Below are positions 7,632 through 16,241 of a DNA stretch of 64,000 nucleotides, piece after piece. The stretch is from assembly GCA_964372115.1 (NCBI GenBank), contig CAYJPN010000020.1, positions 1 to 64,000 of the forward strand. Direction: 5' to 3'. The DNA comes from CG2-30-36-16 sp964372115. Lineage in GTDB: Bacteria > Bacteroidota > Ignavibacteria > Ignavibacteriales > Ignavibacteriaceae. Every line of letters starts with the position of its first letter. Position 1 is the first letter of the stretch. The notes beneath the pieces were generated by a model. The model searched no databases. It was given only the letters and a program-made list of their open reading frames with translations, and was not told the origin of the DNA. Position numbers and translations under genes: made by a program.

Positions 7632-9125
7632 TTGTTTAATAAAATTTTAATTGCCAATCGCGGTGAGATTGCAGTTAGAATAATCCGTGCATGTAAAGAA
7701 CTCGGAATTACTTCCGCTGCAATTTATTCAGAAGCTGATATAACCACGATGCACACACTTCTGGCTGATGAAGCTTATTTAATAGGCTCGGCTCAATCAT
7801 CAGATTCTTACCTTAACAAAGACAAAATTATAAAGCTTGCAAATAAAATAGGTGCGGATGCAATTCATCCGGGTTACGGATTTTTTTCGGAAAATGCTGA
7901 CTTTATAAACGAAGTTGAACAGGCAGGAATAACATATATAGGTCCCTCCTCAAAATCTGTTTTGATGATGGGGAGCAAAACCGCCGCCCGTCAGCTGATG
8001 AAACAGAACAACGTGCCGATTGTTCCGGGCACAACGTCTCCAATTGAAAACAGTACAGAAGGTTTAAAGATAGCCGAAGAAATCGGGTATCCTGTTCTTC
8101 TTAAAGCTTCAGCCGGAGGCGGCGGAAAAGGAATGCGAAAAATATCGGAAGCCAAAGAATTTGCATCGGCATTTGAAGCTACAAAAAGGGAAGCGCTAAA
8201 ATCTTTTGCAAATGATGAAGTGTATATTGAAAAATATATTGAAAACCCGAAGCATATCGAAGTTCAGATTATTGCCGACAAGTTTGGCAACTACAGGCAC
8301 GTATTTGAACGGGAATGCTCGATACAAAGGCGGCATCAGAAAATAATTGAAGAAGCTCCTTCGTTTTTTGTTGATGAAAAGACACGTATAAAACTGACGG
8401 ACGCAGCCATAAATGCAGCAAAGGCGTGCAATTATTATAATGCCGGTACAATTGAATTTTTAATGGATAAAAATAAAGAATTTTATTTTTTGGAAATGAA
8501 TACCCGTCTACAGGTTGAACATCCGGTTTCGGAACATATTTCAGGGCTCGATTTTGTAAAAGAACAAATATCAATAGCCGCCGGCAATAAAATTTCATTC
8601 GAACAAAAAGATATAAAAATAAACGGTCATTCTATTGAATGCAGAATTTATGCCGAAGATGCTGAAAATAATTTTATGCCTTCAACAGGGGTGTTGAGTG
8701 AATATTCTGCTCCGTCAGGGCCTGGAGTTAGGCTTGATTCCGGATTTAAACGAGGATCTGAAATAAGCATGTTCTACGACCCTTTAATTGCGAAACTAAT
8801 TTTATGGGCGCCCGACAGGCAATCTGCTATTAACCGTACATTACGGGCTCTGGATGAGTACCACATCTCCGGTGTTATTACAAATATTCATTTTCTAAAA
8901 AAAGTTATTGCAAGCATTTCTTTTACTTCTGGTAATTTTGATATTACTTATATAGATAAACAGATAGAACAACTCCTCAATAAATCCACTGATGAACTTT
9001 TAAACGAAGGTGAAGATGTGGCGGCAATTGTATCGGCACTTCTAAAAAATCAAAAAAAATCATCTGCAACTTATAAATTGTTAAACGGAAAGAGCAACCG
9101 ATGGGAGGAGCAGTTGTATGAATGA
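7632..9125 (+). CDS. accC: biotin carboxylase subunit of acyl-CoA/acetyl-CoA carboxylase
   Basis: About 497 residues. ATP-grasp biotin carboxylase, which carboxylates the biotin of a carrier protein using bicarbonate and ATP. Visible motifs are the N-terminal ILIANRGEIAVR, the glycine-rich ATP loop KASAGGGGKGMR near residue 160, HVFERECSIQRR, and the catalytic EMNTRLQVEH. I place the start at TTG 7632 because AAGGAG at 7621-7626 is 5 bases upstream; GTG at 7626 overlaps that site. The C-terminal extension after about residue 445 resembles acyl-CoA carboxylase alpha subunits rather than short AccC. No carboxyltransferase gene is adjacent, so acetyl-, propionyl-CoA or another substrate cannot be decided. 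Confidence 0.9.
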   Translation: MFNKILIANRGEIAVRIIRACKELGITSAAIYSEADITTMHTLLADEAYLIGSAQSSDSYLNKDKIIKLANKIGADAIHPGYGFFSENADFINEVEQAGITYIGPSSKSVLMMGSKTAARQLMKQNNVPIVPGTTSPIENSTEGLKIAEEIGYPVLLKASAGGGGKGMRKISEAKEFASAFEATKREALKSFANDEVYIEKYIENPKHIEVQIIADKFGNYRHVFERECSIQRRHQKIIEEAPSFFVDEKTRIKLTDAAINAAKACNYYNAGTIEFLMDKNKEFYFLEMNTRLQVEHPVSEHISGLDFVKEQISIAAGNKISFEQKDIKINGHSIECRIYAEDAENNFMPSTGVLSEYSAPSGPGVRLDSGFKRGSEISMFYDPLIAKLILWAPDRQSAINRTLRALDEYHISGVITNIHFLKKVIASISFTSGNFDITYIDKQIEQLLNKSTDELLNEGEDVAAIVSALLKNQKKSSATYKLLNGKSNRWEEQLYE

Positions 9126-9618
9126 GTTTGTGGTAACTATTAATGGAAGCAAAAAAAACATAAAAATTATTGATGAAGTATCTCTAATGCTTGACGAAAA
9201 TAAGTTAAGCTACGAATTACATCACACAGGGGGCGCAAATTATTTACTGAAAATAGACAATAAATTTTACGAGTTAAATGCAGAAAAGTTAAACGGCGAC
9301 AATTTTGCTGTTTCTTTAAACGGTTCGGTCTTTGAGACAATTGTCAGAACTACTCTACAGGAGCGAGCTTCAAAGATTATTGAGCAGCAGCAAATTCTTC
9401 ATCATAAAACAGAACTTAAAGCCCCGATGCCGGGAATGATATTAAAAATAAAAAAACAAGTAGGGGATAAGGTTGAGCCGGGCGATTCCATTATTATTCT
9501 TGAGGCGATGAAAATGGAAAACGATTTGCGGGCTACAACTAACGGTATTGTAAAAGAAGTTTATGTAAAAGAAGGCGCAGCGGTAGATAAAAACGCAAAG
9601 CTACTTTTAATAGAATAA
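9118..9618 (+). CDS. biotin carboxyl carrier protein
   Basis: 166-residue biotin carrier subunit that swings carboxybiotin between the carboxylase and a carboxyltransferase. The biotinyl domain is the last 75 or so residues, starting KAPMPGMI, with the biotin-accepting lysine in EAMKMEND (Lys132). The N-terminal 85 residues resemble the beta-rich region of acyl-CoA carboxylase or oxaloacetate-decarboxylase carrier subunits rather than AccB of acetyl-CoA carboxylase. The gene overlaps the biotin carboxylase gene by eight bases, so the two subunits are probably made together. Confidence 0.85.
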   Translation: MNEFVVTINGSKKNIKIIDEVSLMLDENKLSYELHHTGGANYLLKIDNKFYELNAEKLNGDNFAVSLNGSVFETIVRTTLQERASKIIEQQQILHHKTELKAPMPGMILKIKKQVGDKVEPGDSIIILEAMKMENDLRATTNGIVKEVYVKEGAAVDKNAKLLLIE

Positions 9619-9833
9619 TTCTTTGCAACTAATTCCATTTGCCGGATTGTACTTCTGTGATAATGCGTAATAATAATTATCAAAAAAAAAAAATCTTAAG
9701 TAGAAAAATGATTTTATTTCATTTTGATTCATTATTGATTATATGAAAACGAATTGTTAACATTGCCCGAGTCATTTTGAAAAGTATCAGGATGAGCAGG
9801 TTATTTTATTTTATTTAATCCTTAGGAGGTAGC

Positions 9834-11072
9834 TTGAAGTCAAAAATAACCATTACATTAATTGTATTGTTGGCTTTTGCCGAATTATTTGCCGGCGGTT
9901 TCCAGATTAATGAACATGGAGCAAAGGCTATGGGCAGAGGTAATGCTTTTACCGCTGTCGCTAATGATCCTAGTGCCATTTATTATAACGGTGCAGGACT
10001 CACACAGTTGAAAGGTGCCAATTTTTTATTTGGTACAACACTTATTGCCCCCGCAGCATCTTTTAGAGGTGTAGCACCCGCTATTACCGAATACAATTTA
10101 GAGAAAAAAGTATTCACACCCGTACATTTTTTTGGTTCTTACAGTGTAAATGAAGATTTAGCCGTAGGACTTGGTTTTACGACCCCCTTTGGGCTCGGTA
10201 CAAAATGGGATGATAATTGGATTGGGAAATACCTTGCCGTTGAAACGGAACTTATGACATTTACACTTTCACCTGTCCTTGCGTACAATCTTTTACCTAA
10301 CCTTGCTGTCAGCGCTGGTTTTGTTTATAGTTTTGCTAATGTAACTATCACACAAAAGACGTCGCAAACACCTTTTACCGGTGATGCTTTTGTTGAACTT
10401 AATGGAGACGATAACGGAGCTTTCGGTTACAATTTTGGCGTTCTTTACAAACCTACACCAAAATTTTCTATCGGTGCCTCATTCCATAGCGAAATTGAAT
10501 ATAATTTTACAGGAACAGCAAAAACCACAGGCGCCCCTCAATTGGCTTCGCAACTGCCCAACGGCGACGTAAAAGCAAAACTAACCACTCCGATGAATCT
10601 TGCTGTTGGTATCGCTTACCAATTTACCGAAGCTCTAAACATCAGCGCCGATTTCCAATACATCGGATGGAAAAGTTATGATACTTTAAAAGTTGATTTT
10701 GTTGATCCGAATTTTACCGACCTTGCCTCACCGCGAAATTATAAAAATAGTTGGATAGTTCGCTTGGGTGGTGAATATAAAGTTACAAATTCATTATCTG
10801 CACTGGCTGGTATTTATTATGATAAAATGCCTGTTGAACCGGAATATCTTAGCCCTTCATTACCGGATGCCAACCGTTTAGGTTTTACTCTTGGTTTAGA
10901 TTATAAACTTACCGATAATTTCGGTATTGCTTTATCATACCTGTTCATAAGAGCAAGCCAGTTGACAGTTGATAATTCGAAAGAAACATACACTGCCGGA
11001 AATTCACCGTTTAACGGTACATACAATTCCTCGGCAAGTCTTTTAGCAGTCAGCTTTTCATATGGTTTTTAA
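9834..11072 (+). CDS. OmpP1/FadL family outer-membrane transporter
   Basis: 412 residues with a cleavable signal peptide (about 20 residues ending ELFA). The N-terminal hatch is typical of FadL: GGFQINEHGAKAMGRGNAF followed by NDPSAIYYNGAG. The rest is a beta-barrel ending in aromatic SYGF. FadL-type channels carry hydrophobic molecules such as long-chain fatty acids across the outer membrane. The start is TTG at 9834, with a near-perfect AGGAGGT at 9824-9830. The SGNH-hydrolase lipoprotein gene lies 21 bases downstream, so the pair could release and import acyl chains (inference). Confidence 0.88.
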   Translation: MKSKITITLIVLLAFAELFAGGFQINEHGAKAMGRGNAFTAVANDPSAIYYNGAGLTQLKGANFLFGTTLIAPAASFRGVAPAITEYNLEKKVFTPVHFFGSYSVNEDLAVGLGFTTPFGLGTKWDDNWIGKYLAVETELMTFTLSPVLAYNLLPNLAVSAGFVYSFANVTITQKTSQTPFTGDAFVELNGDDNGAFGYNFGVLYKPTPKFSIGASFHSEIEYNFTGTAKTTGAPQLASQLPNGDVKAKLTTPMNLAVGIAYQFTEALNISADFQYIGWKSYDTLKVDFVDPNFTDLASPRNYKNSWIVRLGGEYKVTNSLSALAGIYYDKMPVEPEYLSPSLPDANRLGFTLGLDYKLTDNFGIALSYLFIRASQLTVDNSKETYTAGNSPFNGTYNSSASLLAVSFSYGF

Positions 11073-11093
11073 TTACTGAGAGGAAATTTACAA

Positions 11094-12560
11094 ATGAAAA
11101 AATTTATTAAAATTATATTTACAATTGCTTTTGCTGCGCTGCTTGTAACTGGTTGCCAGGATCGGACTGAACTAACCGCTCCCAGCGCACCGAATCCCAA
11201 AAGCGGATCAGCAGATTTTACACGGTTTGTTACGATTGGAAACAGCCTAACAGCCGGTTACCAGTCGAGCGCATTATACCGTAGCGCTCAACTTTTTGGT
11301 TTTGGTAATTTAATATCGCAGAAAACAGGAGCCACCTTTGCCATACCTTTTATTTCTGACCCCGGTATAGGCGGCAGGATGAAAATTCAATCACTTGATG
11401 TAGCCAAAGGAGTTGTTGTTATAGCTTACGATGGAAGTACCGGAACACCTGAAAATACAACATACCCTTCACCTTACAATAACCTTGGAATACCAGGAGC
11501 ACTTTTATACGATGTACTGAATGCCACAAGTTCTACAACTTGCGCTTCTTACGTATTTGGTAATCCAGCCACAAGGCAGCCAAATGTATTTTTTGATATC
11601 GTTTTAAGAGGACAGGGAACACAGTTTACACAGGCAAAAGCATTAAATCCAACATTTGTTACTACATGGATTGGTAACAACGATATACTTGGATATGCTA
11701 CAAGCGGTGGATTTTCACCGAGTGCACCTACTTCGGTTCCTCAATTCACATTTTTATATTCGCAGCTTGCTGATACACTTGCAACTCTCGGTGCAAAAGT
11801 GGCTCTTGCAAATATACCTAATGTTACTGCAATACCTTTCTTCACTACAGTAGGACCAGGTATGGCACATGCAATTCCCTGGGCATCCATAAAATTATTG
11901 GGCGCCCCTGGTTTGTTTTATCAAAAACATGGTGAAACAGTCGCTTCGGGTGTTGCTGACTCTCTCTCTTTATTAAAAGGTGATCTGTTAGTAACATTAG
12001 TGGGTAGTTCATATGCTGGTTTAGTTGGGCAACCAACCGGTAAGTTTTATCGCGATAACCATTACCCCGGTTTACCCGCCGGAATAGATACAACTAAACC
12101 ATTTGGTCTCCACCCGCAAAATCCTTGGCCGGATGCTTTAATGCTCGATGTATCTGAGATTACTACTGCGCAAACAACAACGACAGCTTTTAATGGTGTT
12201 ATAGCCGGCGCTGTTGCAAAATATCCGGGGCAATTTGCTTTAGTAGATATCAACAGTTTTTTTAACAATCTAAGACAACATGATTTCACTGGCGGTACAG
12301 TATTTAATGGTATTCCGTTTTTTACTACTTACATAACCGGCGGTTTGTTTAGTCTTGATGGAGTTCATCCTACAAGCCAGGGGCAGGCAATTATTGCAAA
12401 TGAATTTTTGAAAGCAATTAACTCTGCATTTGGTTCAAGTTATTCACTTGTTGATGTATCTTTAATTCCAGGTAGTTTGGGCTTATCCAAAAGTATGGTT
12501 ATCAACAGTGGTATTTTACCATACTTCGAACCCCACACATTTGACCACTTATTATATTAA
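11094..12560 (+). CDS. SGNH/GDSL-hydrolase family lipoprotein
   Basis: 488 residues. Signal peptide with lipobox LVTGC (Cys21), hence a probable outer-membrane-anchored lipoprotein. The SGNH hydrolase blocks are present: GNSLTAG with nucleophile Ser51 (block I), GNND near 193-196 (block III), and DGVHPTSQG with Asp422 and His425 (block V). The catalytic triad therefore looks intact. It is longer than most SGNH esterases because of insertions between the blocks. It probably hydrolyses an ester or acyl bond at the cell surface. It is co-transcribed with the FadL-like gene and closed by the terminator at 12571. Confidence 0.85.
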   Translation: MKKFIKIIFTIAFAALLVTGCQDRTELTAPSAPNPKSGSADFTRFVTIGNSLTAGYQSSALYRSAQLFGFGNLISQKTGATFAIPFISDPGIGGRMKIQSLDVAKGVVVIAYDGSTGTPENTTYPSPYNNLGIPGALLYDVLNATSSTTCASYVFGNPATRQPNVFFDIVLRGQGTQFTQAKALNPTFVTTWIGNNDILGYATSGGFSPSAPTSVPQFTFLYSQLADTLATLGAKVALANIPNVTAIPFFTTVGPGMAHAIPWASIKLLGAPGLFYQKHGETVASGVADSLSLLKGDLLVTLVGSSYAGLVGQPTGKFYRDNHYPGLPAGIDTTKPFGLHPQNPWPDALMLDVSEITTAQTTTTAFNGVIAGAVAKYPGQFALVDINSFFNNLRQHDFTGGTVFNGIPFFTTYITGGLFSLDGVHPTSQGQAIIANEFLKAINSAFGSSYSLVDVSLIPGSLGLSKSMVINSGILPYFEPHTFDHLLY

Positions 12561-12570
12561 TTCCTGTTTT

Positions 12571-12596
12571 AAGGGATGGGCGACCATCCCTTTTTT
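12571..12596 (+). terminator. Rho-independent terminator after the SGNH lipoprotein gene
   Basis: Stem AAGGGATGG at 12571-12579 pairs with CCATCCCTT at 12584-12592 across a four-base loop, followed by a T-run to 12596. It ends the FadL/SGNH unit 10 bases after the stop codon. Confidence 0.92.
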
Positions 12597-12672
12597 ATAA
12601 GTTTTTCTTCTTCAGTCTTTTCTTCTTAAATTTATAACATAAAATTTTATAAACAATTTTTAGAGGAACCCG

Positions 12673-13086
12673 ATGAGGGAATTATTATATTTATTAATCG
12701 TCGGTTTAATTTTAACTTTTGCAGCATGCTCATCATCGGAACAAACGGTTGAAAATAAAGATGACTTATACGTATTTGATGAAATCCCTGCGGATACTAC
12801 ATTGCAGATTAAAGAACCCACGATAAGTTATCCTGATTTAAATGTAACATATTATGTTGTTCAAATCGGCGCTTTTACTACAAGAGAAAGAGCCGAGCAA
12901 TTTGAGGCTGATGCAAAAAATGACTTAAAAAAAGAGATGAGTATAAATTACAGTGATAACGTAAATTTGTTTGTAATTCAGCTTACGCCAATATATACTA
13001 CCAGGGCAGACGCGGAAAAAGTCCGAAACGAAATTTGGAAAACAAAAAAATATTCGGACGCATGGATAGTTACGGTAAATAAATAA
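12673..13086 (+). CDS. SPOR-domain lipoprotein
   Basis: 137 residues. The signal sequence ends in FAACS, with Cys19 as the likely lipidated residue. A SPOR-like repeat fills the second half: YYVVQIGAFTTRERAEQF begins it, and LTPIYTTRADAEKVR follows. SPOR domains bind denuded glycan strands of peptidoglycan, often at division sites. AGAGG precedes the ATG. It stands alone between the terminator at 12571 and ssb. Confidence 0.75.
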   Translation: MRELLYLLIVGLILTFAACSSSEQTVENKDDLYVFDEIPADTTLQIKEPTISYPDLNVTYYVVQIGAFTTRERAEQFEADAKNDLKKEMSINYSDNVNLFVIQLTPIYTTRADAEKVRNEIWKTKKYSDAWIVTVNK

Positions 13087-13214
13087 AAATATCCTAAATA
13101 TTGTAAGAAGTTTTGATTTTAAAAAATTTAGCGACTTTTATGGAATTTAAATTATTTAATTATTAAATTGAATTTGTTCACTAAATTATTAATAATTATG
13201 AGAGGTTTCATTCA

Positions 13215-13643
13215 ATGGCATTTTCGCTAAATCGTATAATGCTGATCGGCAACCTGGGACAAGACGCCGAAACAAGATTCACACAGGAGAATCTTTCGAT
13301 TACTACTTTCTCGGTAGCTACTACGTTTAGTTACAAGGGAAAAGACGGTAATTGGGTAAAAGAAACAACCTGGCATAGAATTGTTGGGTTCAATTTATCC
13401 GATTATTATAAGGACAACCTTAAAAAAGGTAAAAAAGTCTATGTTGAAGGTAGAATTAAAAAGAATGACTACACTGACAAGGAGGGGATTAAACGTTTCG
13501 GTGTAGATGTTGTTCTTGAGAAACTTATCCCGCTGGATGCAGCGGGTGATGGGGCACATCAATCATATTCGGCAGAAGAAACTAATAGCAGCGTAAGCGA
13601 ACCCAATATGAATGTTGAAGAAAACGACGATCTTCCTTTCTAG
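13215..13643 (+). CDS. ssb: single-stranded DNA-binding protein
   Basis: 142 residues. An OB-fold SSB that coats single-stranded DNA during replication, repair and recombination. The N-terminal NRIMLIGNLGQDAETRF and the YVEGRIKKNDYTDKEG segment are typical. The flexible tail ends in the acidic DDLPF tip that recruits partner proteins. GAGG lies upstream of the ATG. The following gene is a GldE-like protein, the same ssb-gldE order known in many Bacteroidota. Confidence 0.95.
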   Translation: MAFSLNRIMLIGNLGQDAETRFTQENLSITTFSVATTFSYKGKDGNWVKETTWHRIVGFNLSDYYKDNLKKGKKVYVEGRIKKNDYTDKEGIKRFGVDVVLEKLIPLDAAGDGAHQSYSAEETNSSVSEPNMNVEENDDLPF

Positions 13644-13678
13644 CAGTTTTTTTTCACAATTGAGGTTTATTACATTTT

Positions 13679-14974
13679 TTGGATGCAGGCTGGCAATCTA
13701 AAATATTAATTTTAGGTTTATTATTCGTTTTATCTGCTTTCTTCTCCGGTTCGGAGATATCCTTTTTTTCTCTGAACCGGAGTAAGATTAAAAATAATCT
13801 TGCTTCGTTTCCATTTACGGGGGAGTATATTCTAAGACTTCTTGAATTCCCCAGAAGATTATTAGTTACTATTTTAATCGGCAACACGCTTGTAAATGTA
13901 GCCGCTTCCATAATTGCAGTGTCCATAGCCATAGAGTTTGCCGCGAGTAATAATATTTCAGAAGATTCCGCATTAACAATTGAGATAGTTTTGCTTACTA
14001 TTTTTGTTGTGTTATTCGGCGAACTTACACCGAAAGTTTGGGCTTCAAAAAATCCTCTCTCTTTTTCTAAAATAGTAGCATTCCCGCTTTTTTGGCTCAG
14101 TGTAGTTTTGTACCCCGTGGCTGAAACTTTGACTGAATTAATAAAGATAAGCTCATCAAAATTAAATCTTGATAAGTTTAAGCACGTAATTTCATCTAAC
14201 GATATTAATGACCTTGCTTTATTAGGACACGAAAAAGGCACGATAGTAGAAGAAGAGCACGGACTAATCCAGAGCATCGTAAATTTTCAATCGGTTTCTG
14301 TTAGAGAGGTAATGACACCACGTGTTGATATGACGGCTATTTCTATTGATACTGATTTTGAAGAAGTATTAAAGGTAATTACATCATCCGGGCATAGCCG
14401 CATTCCATTGTACAAAAATAATCTTGATGATATTGTCGGTATTCTTTACGCTAAGGATCTTCTGAAGTATTTAAATGAACCGGCAAAAAAGCTCACGTTA
14501 TCATTCAATAATATTGCACGAAAAGCCTTATTTGTTCCTGAAGCTAAAATGATTAATGATTTAATGCAGGAGTTTTTGGAAAAAAAGATGCATATGGCTA
14601 TTGTTGTTGACGAATACGGCGGAACATCCGGTTTAATTACCCTCGAAGATGTAATAGAAGAAATTATAGGCGAAATTAGAGACGAGTACGACAAAGAAGA
14701 GAGCAACTTTGTAATTTTGGATGATAATACTTTTATGGCGCTAGGAAAAATTTCAATTGATGAACTAAACGACCATTTAAAATCTAACATTAAAAATGAG
14801 AATGATGATTTTGACACACTCGGCGGTTTGATACTAAATTTTGCAGGGAATATTCCAAAAGAAGGTTATACATTAAAGCTGGAAAATTATAGATTTGTAG
14901 TAAAAGAAATTATTAATAAACGTATAAAAAAAGTTTTAATTGAAAATGTGCCGAAGCAAGAGTTTGAAAAATGA
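13679..14974 (+). CDS. CNNM/CBS-domain hemolysin-family protein (GldE-like)
   Basis: 431 residues. A DUF21/CNNM membrane domain with about four helices occupies residues 1-190. A CBS pair follows (about 205-330; VREVMTPRVDM and VVDEYGGTSGLITLEDV are typical). A C-terminal CorC/HlyC domain contains DTLGGLI. Family members are linked to magnesium/cobalt transport or, in Bacteroidota, to gliding as GldE. The position right after ssb matches the gldE context, but no gldD follows. The start is TTG at 13679, since no in-frame ATG is near the conserved N-terminus. The stop overlaps the next ATG (ATGA). Confidence 0.85.
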   Translation: MDAGWQSKILILGLLFVLSAFFSGSEISFFSLNRSKIKNNLASFPFTGEYILRLLEFPRRLLVTILIGNTLVNVAASIIAVSIAIEFAASNNISEDSALTIEIVLLTIFVVLFGELTPKVWASKNPLSFSKIVAFPLFWLSVVLYPVAETLTELIKISSSKLNLDKFKHVISSNDINDLALLGHEKGTIVEEEHGLIQSIVNFQSVSVREVMTPRVDMTAISIDTDFEEVLKVITSSGHSRIPLYKNNLDDIVGILYAKDLLKYLNEPAKKLTLSFNNIARKALFVPEAKMINDLMQEFLEKKMHMAIVVDEYGGTSGLITLEDVIEEIIGEIRDEYDKEESNFVILDDNTFMALGKISIDELNDHLKSNIKNENDDFDTLGGLILNFAGNIPKEGYTLKLENYRFVVKEIINKRIKKVLIENVPKQEFEK

Positions 14975-15336
14975 AAAGTGGCTGTTTTGTAAAATCGATT
15001 ATTATTTTAACTATTATAACTGCTGTTGCAATTTACCTTGTAAAAACTCACTGGAAGGATTGGGTTGTAAACCCCGGTAAAAAAATTGCAGTCAATATTG
15101 CAATGGACTCTATTGAAGATGAATTAAAATTAGTGCAACAATCCCCCGCAAGGGATTCATTATTGGCAGAATTGCGTTTTTACTTAAATAGAAAACTTGA
15201 AAAAAGTAACGAAATAGGAAATAAAGACTTCTCCTTTGTTGCCGATTCCCTGCGTGCTGCCGAACGAGACAGTATAATTACCGAATTGGAATATTTAAAA
15301 ATTAAAAAAATGTTACGTGATAGATTACCCGAATGA
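14971..15336 (+). CDS. hypothetical protein with one N-terminal membrane helix
   Basis: 121 residues, not recognised. A hydrophobic helix at about residues 8-24 (IIILTIITAVAIYLV) precedes a soluble, charged, helical stretch. It is joined at both ends by ATGA overlaps to the GldE-like gene and the MCE gene, so translation of the three is likely coupled. The context suggests a small envelope accessory factor, possibly working with the MCE protein (inference). Confidence 0.75.
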   Translation: MKSGCFVKSIIILTIITAVAIYLVKTHWKDWVVNPGKKIAVNIAMDSIEDELKLVQQSPARDSLLAELRFYLNRKLEKSNEIGNKDFSFVADSLRAAERDSIITELEYLKIKKMLRDRLPE

Positions 15337-16241
15337 AAGACCAAAGAAAAAGCGAAATAAAAGTAGGCATAACCGTAGTGGTTGGGGTTGTAGTGTTTAT
15401 CTGGATTCTAAGCTGGGCAAAAAGTTTTAGTCTCGGTTCAAACGAAAAAGTTTTAAATGTAAAGTTTGCTAATGTGGCTGGTTTAGAAGTGGGCGACCAG
15501 GTAACTGTAAACGGAGTGCGTAAAGGATCTGTAGAAGATTTTTATGTTGATGGTAATAATGTAATCGTAAAATTATCGCTCGAACCGGATGTTCAGTTGC
15601 AGAAGGATGCATTTTTTGCAATATATATGCTCGATTTAATGGGGGGTAAAAAGGTTGAGATAGTCCCCGGTATTGCTTCCGAGCCTATAGATTATAACAA
15701 AACCCAGGTTGGTGTTTTTAATGCAGACATACCAAGCGTAATGTCGATGGTTGGCTCAATGCAAAATGATTTAGTCCAATCGTTAAAAGATTTACGAATT
15801 ACTCTCTCTTCAATTAATAAATATTTAACCGATGAAGAACTTTCGAACAACATAAAAACTTCTATGTCTAATTTAAGTGTTGTTAGTTCCAAACTTAATA
15901 GTATGATAGATGAAAACAGATTGAGCTTAAAGCAACTCACTCAAAATAGTGTTGAGCTTACAGATGAGTTTAAATCTTTTATGAGAAATAACAAGAATGA
16001 CATTTCAGGATCAATAAAAGATTTAAGAACAATTGCTCGGAAAACCGATTCGCTTCTTACAAAAGCAAACAACTTTTCGGATGAAATAAAAAATCAACAG
16101 AACGCGCTTGGTAAATTTATGTACGATGATGAAATGGTTACGGATTTAAAAGCATCTATAAAACGATTAAGCGAATTAACAAAAATAATTTTACAACAAA
16201 TATCGGAAGACGGTGTAAAAGTTGACGTTAAAATCTTCTAA
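15333..16241 (+). CDS. MCE (MlaD) family protein
   Basis: 302 residues. One N-terminal membrane helix (about 10-27) is followed by a single MCE domain at about residues 38-115, seen in VKFANVAGLEVGDQVTVNGV and the later DLMGGKKVEIVPG. The remaining 170 residues are predicted helical or coiled-coil. MlaD-like proteins form hexameric rings in the inner membrane that pass phospholipids between membranes with an MlaE permease and MlaF ATPase. Neither is in this window. The 3' end overlaps ggt by 20 bases. Confidence 0.88.
   Translation: MKDQRKSEIKVGITVVVGVVVFIWILSWAKSFSLGSNEKVLNVKFANVAGLEVGDQVTVNGVRKGSVEDFYVDGNNVIVKLSLEPDVQLQKDAFFAIYMLDLMGGKKVEIVPGIASEPIDYNKTQVGVFNADIPSVMSMVGSMQNDLVQSLKDLRITLSSINKYLTDEELSNNIKTSMSNLSVVSSKLNSMIDENRLSLKQLTQNSVELTDEFKSFMRNNKNDISGSIKDLRTIARKTDSLLTKANNFSDEIKNQQNALGKFMYDDEMVTDLKASIKRLSELTKIILQQISEDGVKVDVKIF

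Noticed and set aside
9619..9833. Possible small RNA or riboswitch before the FadL-like gene
   Set aside because: No strong stem or known motif; only AT-rich leader sequence with an A-run.
13654..14277. 207-codon minus-strand open frame
   Set aside because: Lies fully antisense to the GldE-like gene, which has clear domains; no family features.
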